The notes beneath the pieces were generated by a model. The model did no database searches and was not told the origin of the DNA. It saw only the letters and a program-made list of their open reading frames with translations. The translations under genes were made by a program, and so were the position numbers. From Chara braunii (lineage: Eukaryota; Streptophyta; Charophyceae; Charales; Characeae), in contig BFEA01000388.1 in the NCBI GenBank assembly GCA_003427395.1, positions 1,241,165 through 1,268,479 of the forward strand: DNA of 27,315 bases. Reading direction: 5' to 3'. Shown here piece by piece: positions 1-9,410 of this stretch. How positions within the stretch are numbered: position 1 is the stretch's first letter; each line of letters begins with the position of its first letter.

Positions 1-72
<72 letters not shown>
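1..72. repeat. (AG)36 microsatellite at window edge
   Basis: An uninterrupted AG dinucleotide repeat fills the first 72 bases and runs off the left edge, so its true length is unknown. Confidence 0.98.
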
Positions 73-75
<3 letters not shown>

Positions 76-844
76 GGATGCCGTGTTCATTGACTTCATG
101 ATGTGCTGTCGGGGTGGACAAAGTAATTCCTTATGGGCAAAACCTTCTGGAATGGTCTAAACTTCTAAAGCCTCTGATGTCTTCGGGTTCAACTGTACTC
201 TGTGATTGTTACCAGGGTTTCAGCGCAACAACTGGGCGTGCTACTTTGTGCCAGAGACTACGTGGGAGTGCAGGCGGCAAGCAATTCTGCTTCTGAGGAT
301 GAGCCCACAAGGCAATAGAGTGGTTACACCAGCGCACTTCAAACAGGAAGAGTTCTGGTTCCCGCGACCACCAAAGTAAGTGGGAAAATGAGAATTCCAT
401 CAGAAGATCAGAAGTGCCTTTTCAAAGGAATCACAGGCAAACAAACACCTGAACAAAATGTCAAAAGCTTGTAATAGCTCCTCTCTCTCCCATTCTCCTT
501 CCCTCCCCCTCCCCCTCCCCCTCCCCCTTCTCAGCCCCTTCTCAGCCCCTTCTTCCCCGTCGTCCTCCTCCTCATCCTGCTGCTGTCATCTAAAGTATGC
601 TGGTGTCTCTGTCTCTGCTTTTGTTCTTTACCTCTTTCCTGTTGAATAGCTTTTTGCTGGGACCACGGCTTAGCCCTAGAGATTATTCTTCTATCCATCA
701 GTGCTTGTTACTTTGACTTCGTAAAATCTGTTTGGCAACTGCTACATATGGAGATCATTTTCAGCAATGAGCCAGGTACAGGCTCGCCTCTTACCTGCGA
801 TGTCTTTTTGGCTACCCCTTTGGTGATGTCTTTTCGGTCATCTT
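73..844. other. Non-coding stretch, no gene recognised
   Basis: Only short unconvincing frames are present. A pyrimidine-rich block (about 478-585) consists of CTCCCC-like and TCAGCCCCT repeats followed by TCC repeats. It produces a Ser/Pro/Leu-rich frame that I treat as low complexity. Confidence 0.6.
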
Positions 845-955
845 CTACTGTATTCACCCAAATAGAACGCCCGGTCATTATTGCTGCGTCTGGACTGAAA
901 GTTGGGCCAAATGCAGCTATAATGACCGGGCGTTCTATTTGGGTGAGGACGGAGG
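845..955. mobile_element. Foldback MITE-like element, copy 1
   Basis: An inverted repeat has arms at 855-887 and 913-945 (33 bp each, one mismatch) around a 25-base spacer. Outside the arms the ends resemble CTACCGTCTTCACC, the better-preserved terminus of the related copies at 8393-8513 and 19399-19511. There is no coding capacity. No clear target-site duplication was found, so the exact ends are approximate. This suits a short non-autonomous inverted-repeat element, but the class is inferred. Confidence 0.7.
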
Positions 956-2923
956 TGGCACGATTTCTCGAAGTAAGGGTTAGCCTTTGGCCCTTCTTTT
1001 CAAAGGCGCCCATAACTCGACGAGCTAAAGCCTCCCACGGGTCTGGCTTTTCTTGGGTTTCTTATCAGCTCCTCCAGGCTCTCCCGCTTTGTGACCTTCA
1101 AATATTGATGAACATACAATGGGAAAAAATAGTCGAATTGTAAGCTTTCAACGAGTAGGTCACGTTGTGTTTTGTCTTTTTTGAGTCCTTCTCAAATTTT
1201 CAATGCCCTGTTTTTTTCTCCGATCCTGATTTTGTAGTGACCCTAGTTGGTACAAGATGAGATAATGTTTTCAAAGTCTGAATCTTTTCGCGCCATGCCG
1301 CCTTTTTGGTGTTGGGGCTTAGCACTCTGGAACTGAGTTGTGAAATTGGCAAGAGACGAGGGGATCGATGTACACTGGAAAGTTGGAAACCGTTCAGCCT
1401 AATAGACTGGCACATGCGTTGGGATTAGGGGATGGAGGGAAAGGCTATTTGCTGGTCTCAAGGTGTTGCTTTCGACAGTGTCTTCCCTGCTGCTGAAAGG
1501 GAGCCTATTAAACCCACCACTAGGGGCCCCTGGCCAAAAAAAAAAGAGTGAGTTTGCAACTCTGCATACATCCGCAACTTTTGGGGACAAGTGCAAGGAA
1601 AATGAGTGAGAGTGATAGACAGAAATCCAAATTGCAATATCACGTTGAAAGCCAGATAGTCATGTCCGAGATAGAACTCAAATGTCAATGTGCGCCTTTC
1701 TCGTCACCACCAACAAAATATCCAATGTCGCCCTTCTCTATTGGCGCTCAGCGCTCAGCCTATCTCTACTCAGTACCTTTCTAGCATACGCTATGATAAG
1801 CAACAGGAAGTACGTGACGAAGTCGCCCATGCAGACTGCGGCATACGCATCAGGTCCGTTTCTCACTTCTCTCTCTGATCCCTCACTCCCTTCTCTCCCA
1901 CCATGTCAGTGTCCCCTGCCCGAAGACCACCATCACCATTACCAGCACCTGCGAGCAGGCCCGGATATGGCCGCTCGCGCCCTCTGCCGCCGCAGTGCCC
2001 TCACACCACTGTGCGCCCGTGCGCGCCCTGGCCTCGTCTCCTTCAGCTGTCTCAGCGCTGTAATCCAGCAGCGTGGCAGCGAGAGAGCGCAGTGCCAGAA
2101 TACCCTGCTCCCTGGGCTCTCCCTTTCCTATATTGAAAGTGAGCTCTGGCCTCTTGCACCCTGGACCTGGCTACCAAGTTTCCAGTAGCTTCTAGTCGGG
2201 CCCCAGTATCTGCGCCCAGGCCCAATGCAGCCAGTGGCCTAGGCCCGCAAAGGTTAAGCAGCCCAACTGTGTGACATGGCTAGCATCACTCGCTGCATTT
2301 CCATTGGCCTAAAGGCCTCTGGCCACGTCGCTACCCGGGTGAGAGCCCGGAGGCTCAGCATGCCATGATCCCACAGGGTGTGGGCCTCGTAACCAAATGT
2401 GGTGTGGCAACTGTCTGGCGCCCCCCATATGCATAAATGACAAAAATAAGGCCTCATGTTGAAATGCAGGCCCACCTTCACTTAGGGCGGGCACGAGGCT
2501 TGCTGGGGGGCCTTTGTCGTGGCCTGAAAGCCCCTGCGAGGGGCTCAATCCTCGCACAAGGGACTACCAGACAAAAATGGTTGGTGCGGCCAGCCAAACT
2601 GAAAAGAATCGCGCCCGTGCTGGTTTGAATATGTTTTTTGTCGTGCAGAATGAATCTGGACTGGTAAAACCAGCCTTGAACATAGTGGCCGTGTCGCCGT
2701 CAGTATCAGTAACAGTATCAGTGTATGTGCCAGTTATCGTCTACAGCGAACCACTGGGAAAGTCGATCCAGTCAGTGTGTGTTTCTGTTGTCATTGATGC
2801 ATAAGTAAAGCACGTCCGCCGAATGGAGATGGTGAGGCAGCGAAGTAGTCGATCCTTCACAACTGCCACTGTAGAGTATAAAGTTTAAACCTTGCACATT
2901 TCTCTTTTTCTTGTTTTTCAAAA
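956..2923. other. Non-coding stretch, no gene recognised
   Basis: Frames here are short, overlap in several phases and carry no motif I recognise. The longest (1682-2188, plus) gives Pro/Ser/Arg-rich sequence without domain character. Base composition becomes GC-richer over about 1890-2600. I see no convincing RNA gene, terminal repeat or promoter. Confidence 0.5.
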
Positions 2924-3028
2924 ATCTGGACCACTTCTCGATTTATGTGTGTCATCCTGTGCGGGGGCCATGCTAATCTTTCTCGGTAGCGTTCCATAGT
3001 TCCAATTTTTAAGGATCTCCCAAAGGAC
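2924..3028 (-). pseudogene. U6 snRNA retropseudogene, copy A
   Basis: The minus strand matches U6 snRNA over nearly its full length. It begins GTCCTTTGGGA at 3028, keeps the core GATTAGCATGGCCCC and ends with GAGAAGTGGTCC. The ACAGAG element that binds the 5' splice site reads ACCGAG, and extra bases lie upstream of it, so a functional spliceosomal RNA is unlikely. An A-rich stretch with scattered G and C follows the 3' end on the minus strand (about 2892-2923), as expected for a copy made by LINE machinery. I see no upstream promoter elements. Confidence 0.85.
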
Positions 3029-3204
3029 AGTCGCGTATGTTTCTTCTTGTCTTGATGTAAAAAAGGTGAATAAGTAACAGAAAGGTGCTGCTCTAGCGTC
3101 TGGAAGCCTATGGACCGCGATTGAGCAAAACCGCTGTTATTCTTCTTAGGTTCTTAACTGCAGTTACTGTGGACCAACCCTAGTGTAGAACGACTGAATC
3201 GTCA

Positions 3205-3275
3205 GCCCACTTAGCCTATTGGTTAGGTGTTTGCCTGACAAGCTATTGGTTCTGCGTTCAATTCTCGGATTGGAC
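3205..3275 (+). pseudogene. tRNA-like sequence (tRNA pseudogene or SINE head)
   Basis: A box A-like sequence TAGCCTATTGGTTAGG (from 3212) and a box B GTTCAATTC (from 3256; fits GWTCRANNC) are spaced as in a tRNA. An anticodon-arm-like segment has loop CTGACAA, which would place GAC as anticodon. The seven-base acceptor strands pair at about 5 of 7 positions and the T stem at about 4 of 5, so the fold is degenerate. Imperfect direct repeats of about 23 bp (near 3151-3173 and 3280-3309, both ending GTGGACCA) flank it, which suits a retroposed or duplicated relic rather than an active tRNA gene. Confidence 0.5.
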
Positions 3276-3309
3276 AGGCTTAACCGTAGTTACTAGTTAC
3301 CGTGGACCA

Positions 3310-3928
3310 TAGTTTTCTTCCGAGCTCCACAAACAATGCCGTATGCGATAGAAATCAAACAAGGCAGGAAAAAAATAAATAAATAAAAGGAGGCGGTAGC
3401 ACTCAACCATTTGTGGGAGTGGCATGCAATAAATAGTTGGAAACAATGGAAAGCTATCACTAGCTCTGTAATATCTGCAGTAGTTGGGACTCAGGAGGCT
3501 ATCTGCATCTCGGTACGATCTTCTTCTCTTATCTTTGGTACCTGCGGACATTGGAATCCAAGTGGGACATTGGGACTATTGGGTCAGTTTGTAAACATAA
3601 GGAGACATTTCATAAACTCGGCTCCTAAACCGCTAGTAGTACCTTTGACGTTTGGGAAAATAGGGAAAAACTGGCAGCTTTCCCAAACACCTTAAAAGTT
3701 GGGGGCTGGTCCCGGCGACACCCAGCGTTGATAAATCTCATCGGCGGCTGTGGTTTCGTTTCAGCCTCCTAAAAGATCGGAGGCCCACCTGAGGCTCCCT
3801 GTTTTTCCAACCATCAAAGGTTATAATGGTTCAACCGGTTTTACAAACCGTGATCACAGGACTACAATGAACAGCTCTCAAGATTGGAGCAAATTTGAAA
3901 TTCTTCACAGAAAAGAAAAAGAATATCT
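3310..3928. other. Non-coding stretch, no gene recognised
   Basis: There are short frames only. I found no protein motif, RNA gene or clear repeat beyond an A-rich segment near 3367-3390. Confidence 0.5.
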
Positions 3929-4071
3929 GGTCTGTCCCAGATCCATGGGGTCTGGGCCCACGTGTCCGAACTTACGACCTGGGCTGGGCTGCAATGGGGT
4001 CAGGTCCGTCAGCCTCTCCCATATTCAGCCCTAGAGAGGGACCTTCCGTGTTCAAGACTGGAGTGCAGCCC
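3929..4071 (+). repeat. Dispersed repeat, copy A (SINE-like)
   Basis: This segment is related in direct orientation to 5451-5613. Shared blocks are CCAGATCCATG, GACCTGGGCTG, ATATTCAGCCCTAGAGA and a CTGGA-type end. A box B-like GTTCAAGAC lies near the end (4050-4058). No tail or target duplication is clear, so SINE identity is tentative. Confidence 0.55.
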
Positions 4072-4624
4072 AGAAAAGAAGCGGTGAACAGAGTCCTAAT
4101 TTTTTAGGTTTTTTTTTTTTTCAGGGTCGGTATAACAAAAGTTCCACACCTTCGAAGCCAGACTTGCCACCAGTCCATAGACTCGACACCAAATAAACCA
4201 ACAGCAAAAAGAAAAAAAAGTGAAAAAATGGATCAAAAGGGCCTTGAACACCAAGTCAAAAGTGTGTTTTCATGCAAAATTCGCTCTTTCGAGTCCTTTT
4301 CAGGATTTTCAGGATTTTCAGGGCTGGCAAAAACGGTCATCTGCAAGACCCCAACAAACACCAAAATTGGCACAAGCAGATCTTGACCAAAAAATAAACA
4401 GGGCAAAAAATAAACAAAAAAAAAGGAGAAAAAATTATCCCCAAGTGTACTTTTCAGCCAGGCTTCCTTAGCCACCCGGTCGGGCCGGCACGGCCGTGCA
4501 TCCGTGCAGCCTGCACGGACGGGCGGCTGCACATGTCACCCGTGCGAGGTATTAAAAGAAAAAAAAAAAAGTGGTGATGGGGGGCTGCAGAGCATGCAGA
4601 GAAGTGCCCGAATCTGCCTTTTCC
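4072..4624. other. Non-coding, with T/A tracts and a GC-rich block
   Basis: This contains T-rich runs near 4098-4122, three tandem TTTTCAGGA-like units (about 4299-4322) and A-rich tracts (4413-4430, 4556-4570). A GC-rich block at about 4480-4550 repeats GGCCGTGC/CCGTGCA motifs and resembles 5236-5330 on the far side of the minisatellite. No gene was recognised. Confidence 0.5.
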
Positions 4625-5212
4625 ACACATGCAGAGAAGTGGTGATGGCAGGAGGGAGGCGGAGGACGGCAGGAGGAAGGAAGAAGATGGCGGAAGAAGA
4701 GGACCAAAGTGGCGGGAGGGAGGCAGAGGATGGTGCACGGGATGTGGGAGAGGTGGGAGGGGAAGTGGGAGGTAGCGGGAAGTAGGTGGGAGATGGCGGG
4801 ATTGAGGTGGTAAATGGCGGGAGGGGAAGTGGGAGGTGGCGGGAGGTAGGTTGGAGAAGGCAGGATGGAGGTTCGATATGGCGGAAGGGAGGTAGGAGGA
4901 AGGCGATGGAAAAGAGATGGAAGATGGCGGAAGAGCAGGAATGAAGTGGCGGGAGGGAGGTGGATGATGGCGGAAGAGCAGGAATGGAGTGGCGGGGGAG
5001 AGGTGGAGGATGGTGGGAGCAATGAGGGAGATGGCGGGAGTGGAAGTAGGAGTTTGTGGGAGGGACAAAGGAGATGGCGGGAGGGGAAGTAGGCGGGAGC
5101 GGGAGGGAGAGTAGGAGGGAGTGGGAGGGAGGAAGGAGATGGGGGGAGGGGAAGAAGAAGGAAGACGACGAGGGAGGAGAAAAACAAGAAGACGAAGCAG
5201 AGAAAAAGTTAG
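4625..5212. repeat. Purine-rich degenerate minisatellite
   Basis: The plus strand is almost all purine with recurrent GATGGCGGGAGGGGAAGTGGG-like units of irregular length. All three minus-strand frames stay open as Pro/Ser/Leu-rich sequence (up to about 285 codons) because the composition lacks stops, not because of coding constraint. Similar GC-rich GGCCGTGC-containing blocks flank it on both sides. Confidence 0.8.
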
Positions 5213-5450
5213 CATTGTTTTTCTGAACACCGTGCTGGGGCCGCATGGTGCCTGTACGAGGGACCCGCATGGCCGTGCGGCCGTGCAAGGATCCGTGCGT
5301 GCCGGGCGCACCCGTGCGACCCTAGCTTTTCAGTGCTGTGGGGGGTTAACCTGGGGCTGAAAGTGGGGGTCCCTATTAACCGCTTGTGGTCCAGACTCGA
5401 GTTAAAAGGCCCAGTCCTTTCCACAATTCTGTACCACAGTTAAAAAGCTT

Positions 5451-5613
5451 GTTCTATGCCAGATCCATGAGGTCTGGACCGACATGGGTCTGATCTGAAC
5501 CTAAGCCCTGACCTGGGCTGCAATGCCAGTTCCATAAGTCTCCGGACTCTGTCCTATATTCAGCCCTAGAGAAGGAGCTTCGCTGTTCGAGGCTGGAATG
5601 AGGCGCATTGCAC
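5451..5613 (+). repeat. Dispersed repeat, copy B (SINE-like)
   Basis: This is a diverged direct copy of 3929-4071. Its box B-like sequence reads GTTCGAGGC (5585-5593), a fit to GWTCRANNC. The two copies keep the same order of blocks, so they derive from one ancestral unit. Confidence 0.55.
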
Positions 5614-5688
5614 AGAGCTGATTCCCAAAATTCCATTTCGCAACGTTGGCATGCAAAGTTGCAAACTCTTTCTTTTTTTTTTTTTTTT

Positions 5689-5783
5689 ACCATTTCTCAA
5701 TTTTTGTGTGTCATTCTTGTGCAGAGGCCATGTTAATCTTCCTTTTCCATATCGTTCCGATTTTAATGAAAGTTGCGAAGGAC
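5689..5783 (-). pseudogene. U6 snRNA retropseudogene, copy B
   Basis: The minus strand reads as diverged U6 from 5783 to 5689, with GATTAACATGGCC at the core and TTGAGAAATGGT at the 3' end. It is followed directly by a run of about 18 A (plus strand T run, about 5671-5688), a typical retroposition tail. The ACAGAG box is lost. It shares the block AAAGGAAGATT with copy C, where canonical U6 has a shorter sequence. Confidence 0.85.
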
Positions 5784-5925
5784 TCGTCGGCACGTTACTA
5801 ACTTAGGAACTTCAAGGGACCCGGCCCATGTGGCTGTATGCCAGTGAATGGTACACATTAGTAATATTTAGTAGTAATTTAGTACACATGTATTATTAAA
5901 CTGCTAGCAGAGAGATCACGAGTTC

Positions 5926-5956
<31 letters not shown>

Positions 5957-6426
5957 AAGAAAGAAAAAAAAGAATATAATAAATTAATAATGTGAACGAC
6001 TCTAACCGCTTAAAAAAAAACAACGAACCTACCACGTGAAGGTGAGAAAGTCGGGAAAAAAAACGCAATTTCCCGCAGTAAATTTAGTAAAGCTACGTTG
6101 GTACACCGATCAGCTGCCGGTGCTGCCGGTGTGATGAGGAGAATAATTTCAATAAAAAATTATAAAATATAAGTCCACCTGCACAGTTCACGCCAGGGTG
6201 ACCGCTTATTGTGTACCCGGAGATTGACTACACTGCTCAGTAGTGCTGTTTGCAACACATTCAGCTCTTTTCTGCAGTCGGGAAAACCCTAAACACAAGT
6301 ACCACTGCTCCAATGATAAAAGTTGTATGTCAATTGAGAAAGATTGAATAGTATTGAATACAGCAAGCTTTTTTTTCTTTCTTTTTTCTTTTTTAAATGT
6401 TTTTTCTTTTTTTTCTAGACTACCAG
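5784..6426. other. Non-coding AT-rich stretch with A-tract
   Basis: CACGAGTTCA (5918-5927), similar to a tRNA T-arm, runs straight into an A tract at 5926-5954. This could be the end of another tRNA-derived retroposon, but no box A is evident. The remainder is AT-rich without a recognisable gene. Confidence 0.4.
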
Positions 6427-6466
6427 CCGGGCCGCCCGGGTCACCCTGTTTTCCCGGGCGGTCCGG
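6427..6466. other. GC-rich hairpin upstream of a poly(A) run
   Basis: Arms 6427-6440 and 6453-6466 (14 bp, one mismatch, CCGGGCCGCCCGGG type) surround a 12-base loop. A 29-base A run follows at 6495-6523. A related but weaker GGGCCCGGG...CCCTGGGCC sequence occurs near 6687-6712. It may be a retroposon 3' end; the function is unknown. Confidence 0.6.
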
Positions 6467-6490
6467 CCGTGCAAGGAACAGGGAAGGTCC

Positions 6491-6523
<33 letters not shown>

Positions 6524-6525
<2 letters not shown>

Positions 6526-6916
6526 AACACCAAAAAATCCGAAAAAAAACTGTGTTATGCAGAAAACAAACTGAACAACTTTTGCCTCAGGGTGACATCG
6601 AAATTCTTTACCAAATTTAAAATAAAAAGTAAAATTAAAAATAGTTTCTATTTTTTAGTTTTTTTTTTACTATTTTAAGGTTTTTGGGCCCGGGCAAGTG
6701 ACCCTGGGCCACTCTGGTAGCCTAGCTTTTTTTACTTAATTTTGCTTTTTTGAAAGCAAAACGGTGGCCACTGCTAGATGGGGTGATAAGAGCTGCCCCC
6801 TCTACCAGCACCGCTCGTTGCTCCGTCTGAATACAGCAACAAATCATAACTCAAATTCCAGAAGATTGTAAACAATCAAATGCCCTGCCAGGCTCACCCT
6901 CAATCGTAGTCTTGAA

Positions 6917-6918
<2 letters not shown>
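6524..6918. other. Non-coding AT-rich stretch
   Basis: Homopolymer-rich sequence with no motif, RNA gene or repeat family that I recognise. Confidence 0.5.
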
Positions 6919-6980
<62 letters not shown>

Positions 6981-7039
6981 ATGGGAGAGACACCTGTGCT
7001 CACGCATTAAACAACAATTGCTCTTGCGAACCCATCCTG

Positions 7040-7122
<83 letters not shown>

Positions 7123-7188
7123 GCATGGGAGAGACACCTGTGCTCACGCATTAAACAATAATTGCTCTTGCGAACCCATCTTACAAGT
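6919..7188. repeat. Duplicated (CT)n plus unique-module repeat
   Basis: Two CT microsatellites (6919-6976 and about 7043-7119) are each followed by a near-identical ~63-bp module (about 6979-7041 and 7123-7186) starting GCATGGGAGAGACACCTGTG. The period is about 144 bp, showing duplication of the whole microsatellite-plus-module unit. Confidence 0.85.
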
Positions 7189-7862
7189 CTCCTTGAAGCA
7201 CGTGGCCGGCCGTTTGTCCCGAAGCTCCCTTACCGCTCAGCGGGCCATTGTCCCCTTCTCCAGATACTTTCAGCCACTGCCACACCAGAGCAGTGACCTG
7301 CCCGCCAGGTGAGAATGCTCTGCACCTCTCCATGCCAAACACGTCCCTCACTATGTGCTAGCAATGTAGACCTCCCTTCGGTCGGACATGGTGGCAGGTT
7401 TCCTCCCTTTGCTGTCATGGCTGGTGCTGTACGTGGCAGCAATGCTCTGTGCCTAGCGCTCGTTGCCTTGCTCCTTACACTGATCTGGGGAAATACCGCG
7501 AATGGTTTCTCCATTCAGTACATATCAAAACGACTCCCACAAAAAAGAAAAAAAAGAGAAAGAAAAGAAAAAAAGTATCCCACCAATTGATGGAGCCTCA
7601 GCAGAAATGTCCGCAGTCGTACAACCCCAGGACTCTCCTACTGGAGTAGTCCATCCCAAAAGACCTCAGTTCTTCAAAACTCAGAAAAGAGCGCTCCGCA
7701 ATCTCTCCAAAAATGTCTGGCATGACTAGGGATGACCTGCATCTTCGTACCACTGAGTGCGGTGTGTTGGATCAGTTTGACGCGTGGGATGGATTTTGGG
7801 TTGGATCTGTTGGATGACTGGGATGCCTCTTCATTATGTGGCTAAGATACTGCACTTAAGTC

Positions 7863-7863
<1 letters not shown>
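7189..7863. other. Non-coding stretch, no gene recognised
   Basis: Short overlapping frames only, with an AAAG-rich patch near 7540-7575. No domain or RNA signature was seen. Confidence 0.5.

Positions 7864-7882
<19 letters not shown>
7864..7882. repeat. (TG)n microsatellite
   Basis: A short TG dinucleotide tract runs directly into the AG tract that opens the following tandem repeat. Confidence 0.9.
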
Positions 7883-7900
<18 letters not shown>

Positions 7901-8267
7901 GGAGGGGGGGGGAATCTCCCAAGATTTAGAACGGAAGATCACTATCAGCAGGTTGTGTGAAACCTGGGTGGGACTGTCGTTCATCATGAGGCCCAGGGAC
8001 AGTACTTTCTTACCGTGACCCGCCTAGGGAAGACACATTTTTACCCGATATTTTCATGCGCTTTCTGTTGAGAGAGAGAGAGAGAGAGAGAGTGTAGGGG
8101 GGAAAATCTCCCAAGATCTCAAACACAAGATTACCGGCATCAGGTTTTGTGAAACCTGGGGGGAACTGTCGTTCACTCACAAGCCCAAGGACAGTGCTCT
8201 TCTTACTGTGATCTGCCGCGGGAAGACACATATATTATGGACCTGTTTTTTTCATGCGCTTCCTGTT
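7883..8267. repeat. Two-unit tandem repeat, ~188-bp period
   Basis: Units at 7883-8070 and 8071-8267 each open with an AG tract and share AATCTCCCAAGAT, TGTGAAACCTGG, GACTGTCGTTCA-type and GGGAAGACACAT blocks before a TTTCATGCGCTT-CTGTT end. The units differ by scattered substitutions and small indels. Confidence 0.85.
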
Positions 8268-8392
8268 TATAAACTTTATGTTCGTTTGCCTTTCGCTGAT
8301 TTTTTACTTTGCGGCCAAATCTTTCGAGAGTGTCATTGCTAACTTTTGGGTTTGGCAAATTGGCACTACTTTTGAGCAGCCTGAACCTCGCA

Positions 8393-8513
8393 ATACCGTC
8401 TTCACGAAATAGAACGCCCGCCGTCACCCGGTCATTGTAGTTGTGTTTGGGGCAACGTCCAATCAAGGTAGAGCAACAATGACCAGGTGTTGTATTTGGG
8501 TTAAGACGGTAGT
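8393..8513. mobile_element. Foldback MITE-like element, copy 2
   Basis: The left end ATACCGTCTTCACGAAATAG and the reverse complement of the right end (ACTACCGTCTTAACCCAAAT) match the termini of copies 1 and 3. Internal AGAACGCCCG and GGTCATTGTAG blocks are retained. The arms are more diverged than in copy 1. The left arm is interrupted by about nine extra bases near GCCGTCACC. It is non-coding. Confidence 0.65.
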
Positions 8514-8613
8514 CAGTCAGTCCTTGCTATTGTCTTTAGCTCAAGTGACCAGGCGTTGTATTCGGGTTTAAGACGGTAGTCTGTCAGTCCTTGCTATTGG
8601 CTTTACCCCAAGT
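8481..8613. repeat. 66-bp tandem duplication of a foldback end
   Basis: 8481-8546 and 8547-8613 are near-identical, opening with GACCAGGTGTTGTATTTGGG-type sequence, continuing through AAGACGGTAGT and ending CTTGCTATTG. The right arm of foldback copy 2 and its flank were therefore duplicated as one unit. Confidence 0.8.
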
Positions 8614-9203
8614 GGTTCCATTTTCTTTGTGCTTTTGCTTTCACTTTTTGCTTCCACTTTTCACTTGCAGTTCTTTCTTTAATGCTGTTGTTGGAACGCA
8701 CCTAGCCAATTCGGCATCCTGGTGCATGCCATGCACCTTGCTCTCTGGATGGCCAGGTGCATTCCATCAGAGGCATGTGGGAATTCAATGAAGTTAAGGC
8801 AATGAATGGACACGTCAGAAGAGATTGTAGATGTGAGGAACCTGGCCGTGCAAATGACCAGGTGCATTGAATGAGAGGCATTTAAGCATTCAAGCAATGT
8901 GGTGTGAGATGTTACTATCCTGGCCAATTTCGAAGTACAAATTCACAAGAAAGAACAATGCCGTCCAATTGCAAAAAGAAATGAATGAGCTTGTCACGAG
9001 AGAGGGAAAGACGAAGAAGAAGAAGAAGAAAGAAAGAGGAAGAAGAAGATGTACACCAGCAAAGACCAATGATAGTCCCCCTTCTTCTCGTCAACCAAAC
9101 TTCTCCTCCCCTCTTGTTCAAACAATAAATAATGATAATGATGATGAATGGCAGAACCACAATCAATGTCCGAATCCCTCTTCTACTGCCAGCACAACTT
9201 GAG
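8614..9203. other. Non-coding, with a diverged 45-bp direct repeat
   Basis: Segments near 8750-8793 and 8858-8902 share CCAGGTGCATT, GAGAGGCAT and AATTCAA-type blocks. The piece AGAGGCATTTAAGCATT recurs at 17804-17820. A GAA-rich tract lies at about 9014-9048. No gene was recognised. Confidence 0.5.
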
Positions 9204-9264
9204 GTCCACCATAGCCATGGCCGCCTTCTCCTTCCTCTTCACGAAGGCCGAGGCTATGGCGGAC
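9204..9264. other. Imperfect hairpin near the retrotransposon
   Basis: Arms 9204-9222 and 9246-9264 (19 bp, about three mismatches) carry the motif CCATAGCC/GGCTATGG. The same GCCATAGC motif recurs in both LTRs and just beyond the 3' LTR. Confidence 0.5.
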
Positions 9265-9410
9265 TACTAGGGCCCTTCCCTGATGTGAAAAAGACAATGC
9301 AGAGCAGCTATGGCTGCTTCCACTCAGGCCGCCATGCCTGACTCTGCCTCTAGGATTCTTGGTGTAGCTCTACCCCAATGGGGGCCTTCCAGATGTAGCG
9401 CCCACGAAGG

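Noticed and set aside
1682-2188. 168-codon plus-strand frame
   Set aside because: Composition-biased, overlapped by other frames and without motif or splice support.
4454-5311. Long minus-strand frames of Pro/Ser/Leu-rich protein
   Set aside because: All three frames are open because the DNA is a purine minisatellite; no domain or codon constraint.
6900-7312. Alternating Arg-Glu and Ser-Leu frames
   Set aside because: Translations of the CT microsatellite.
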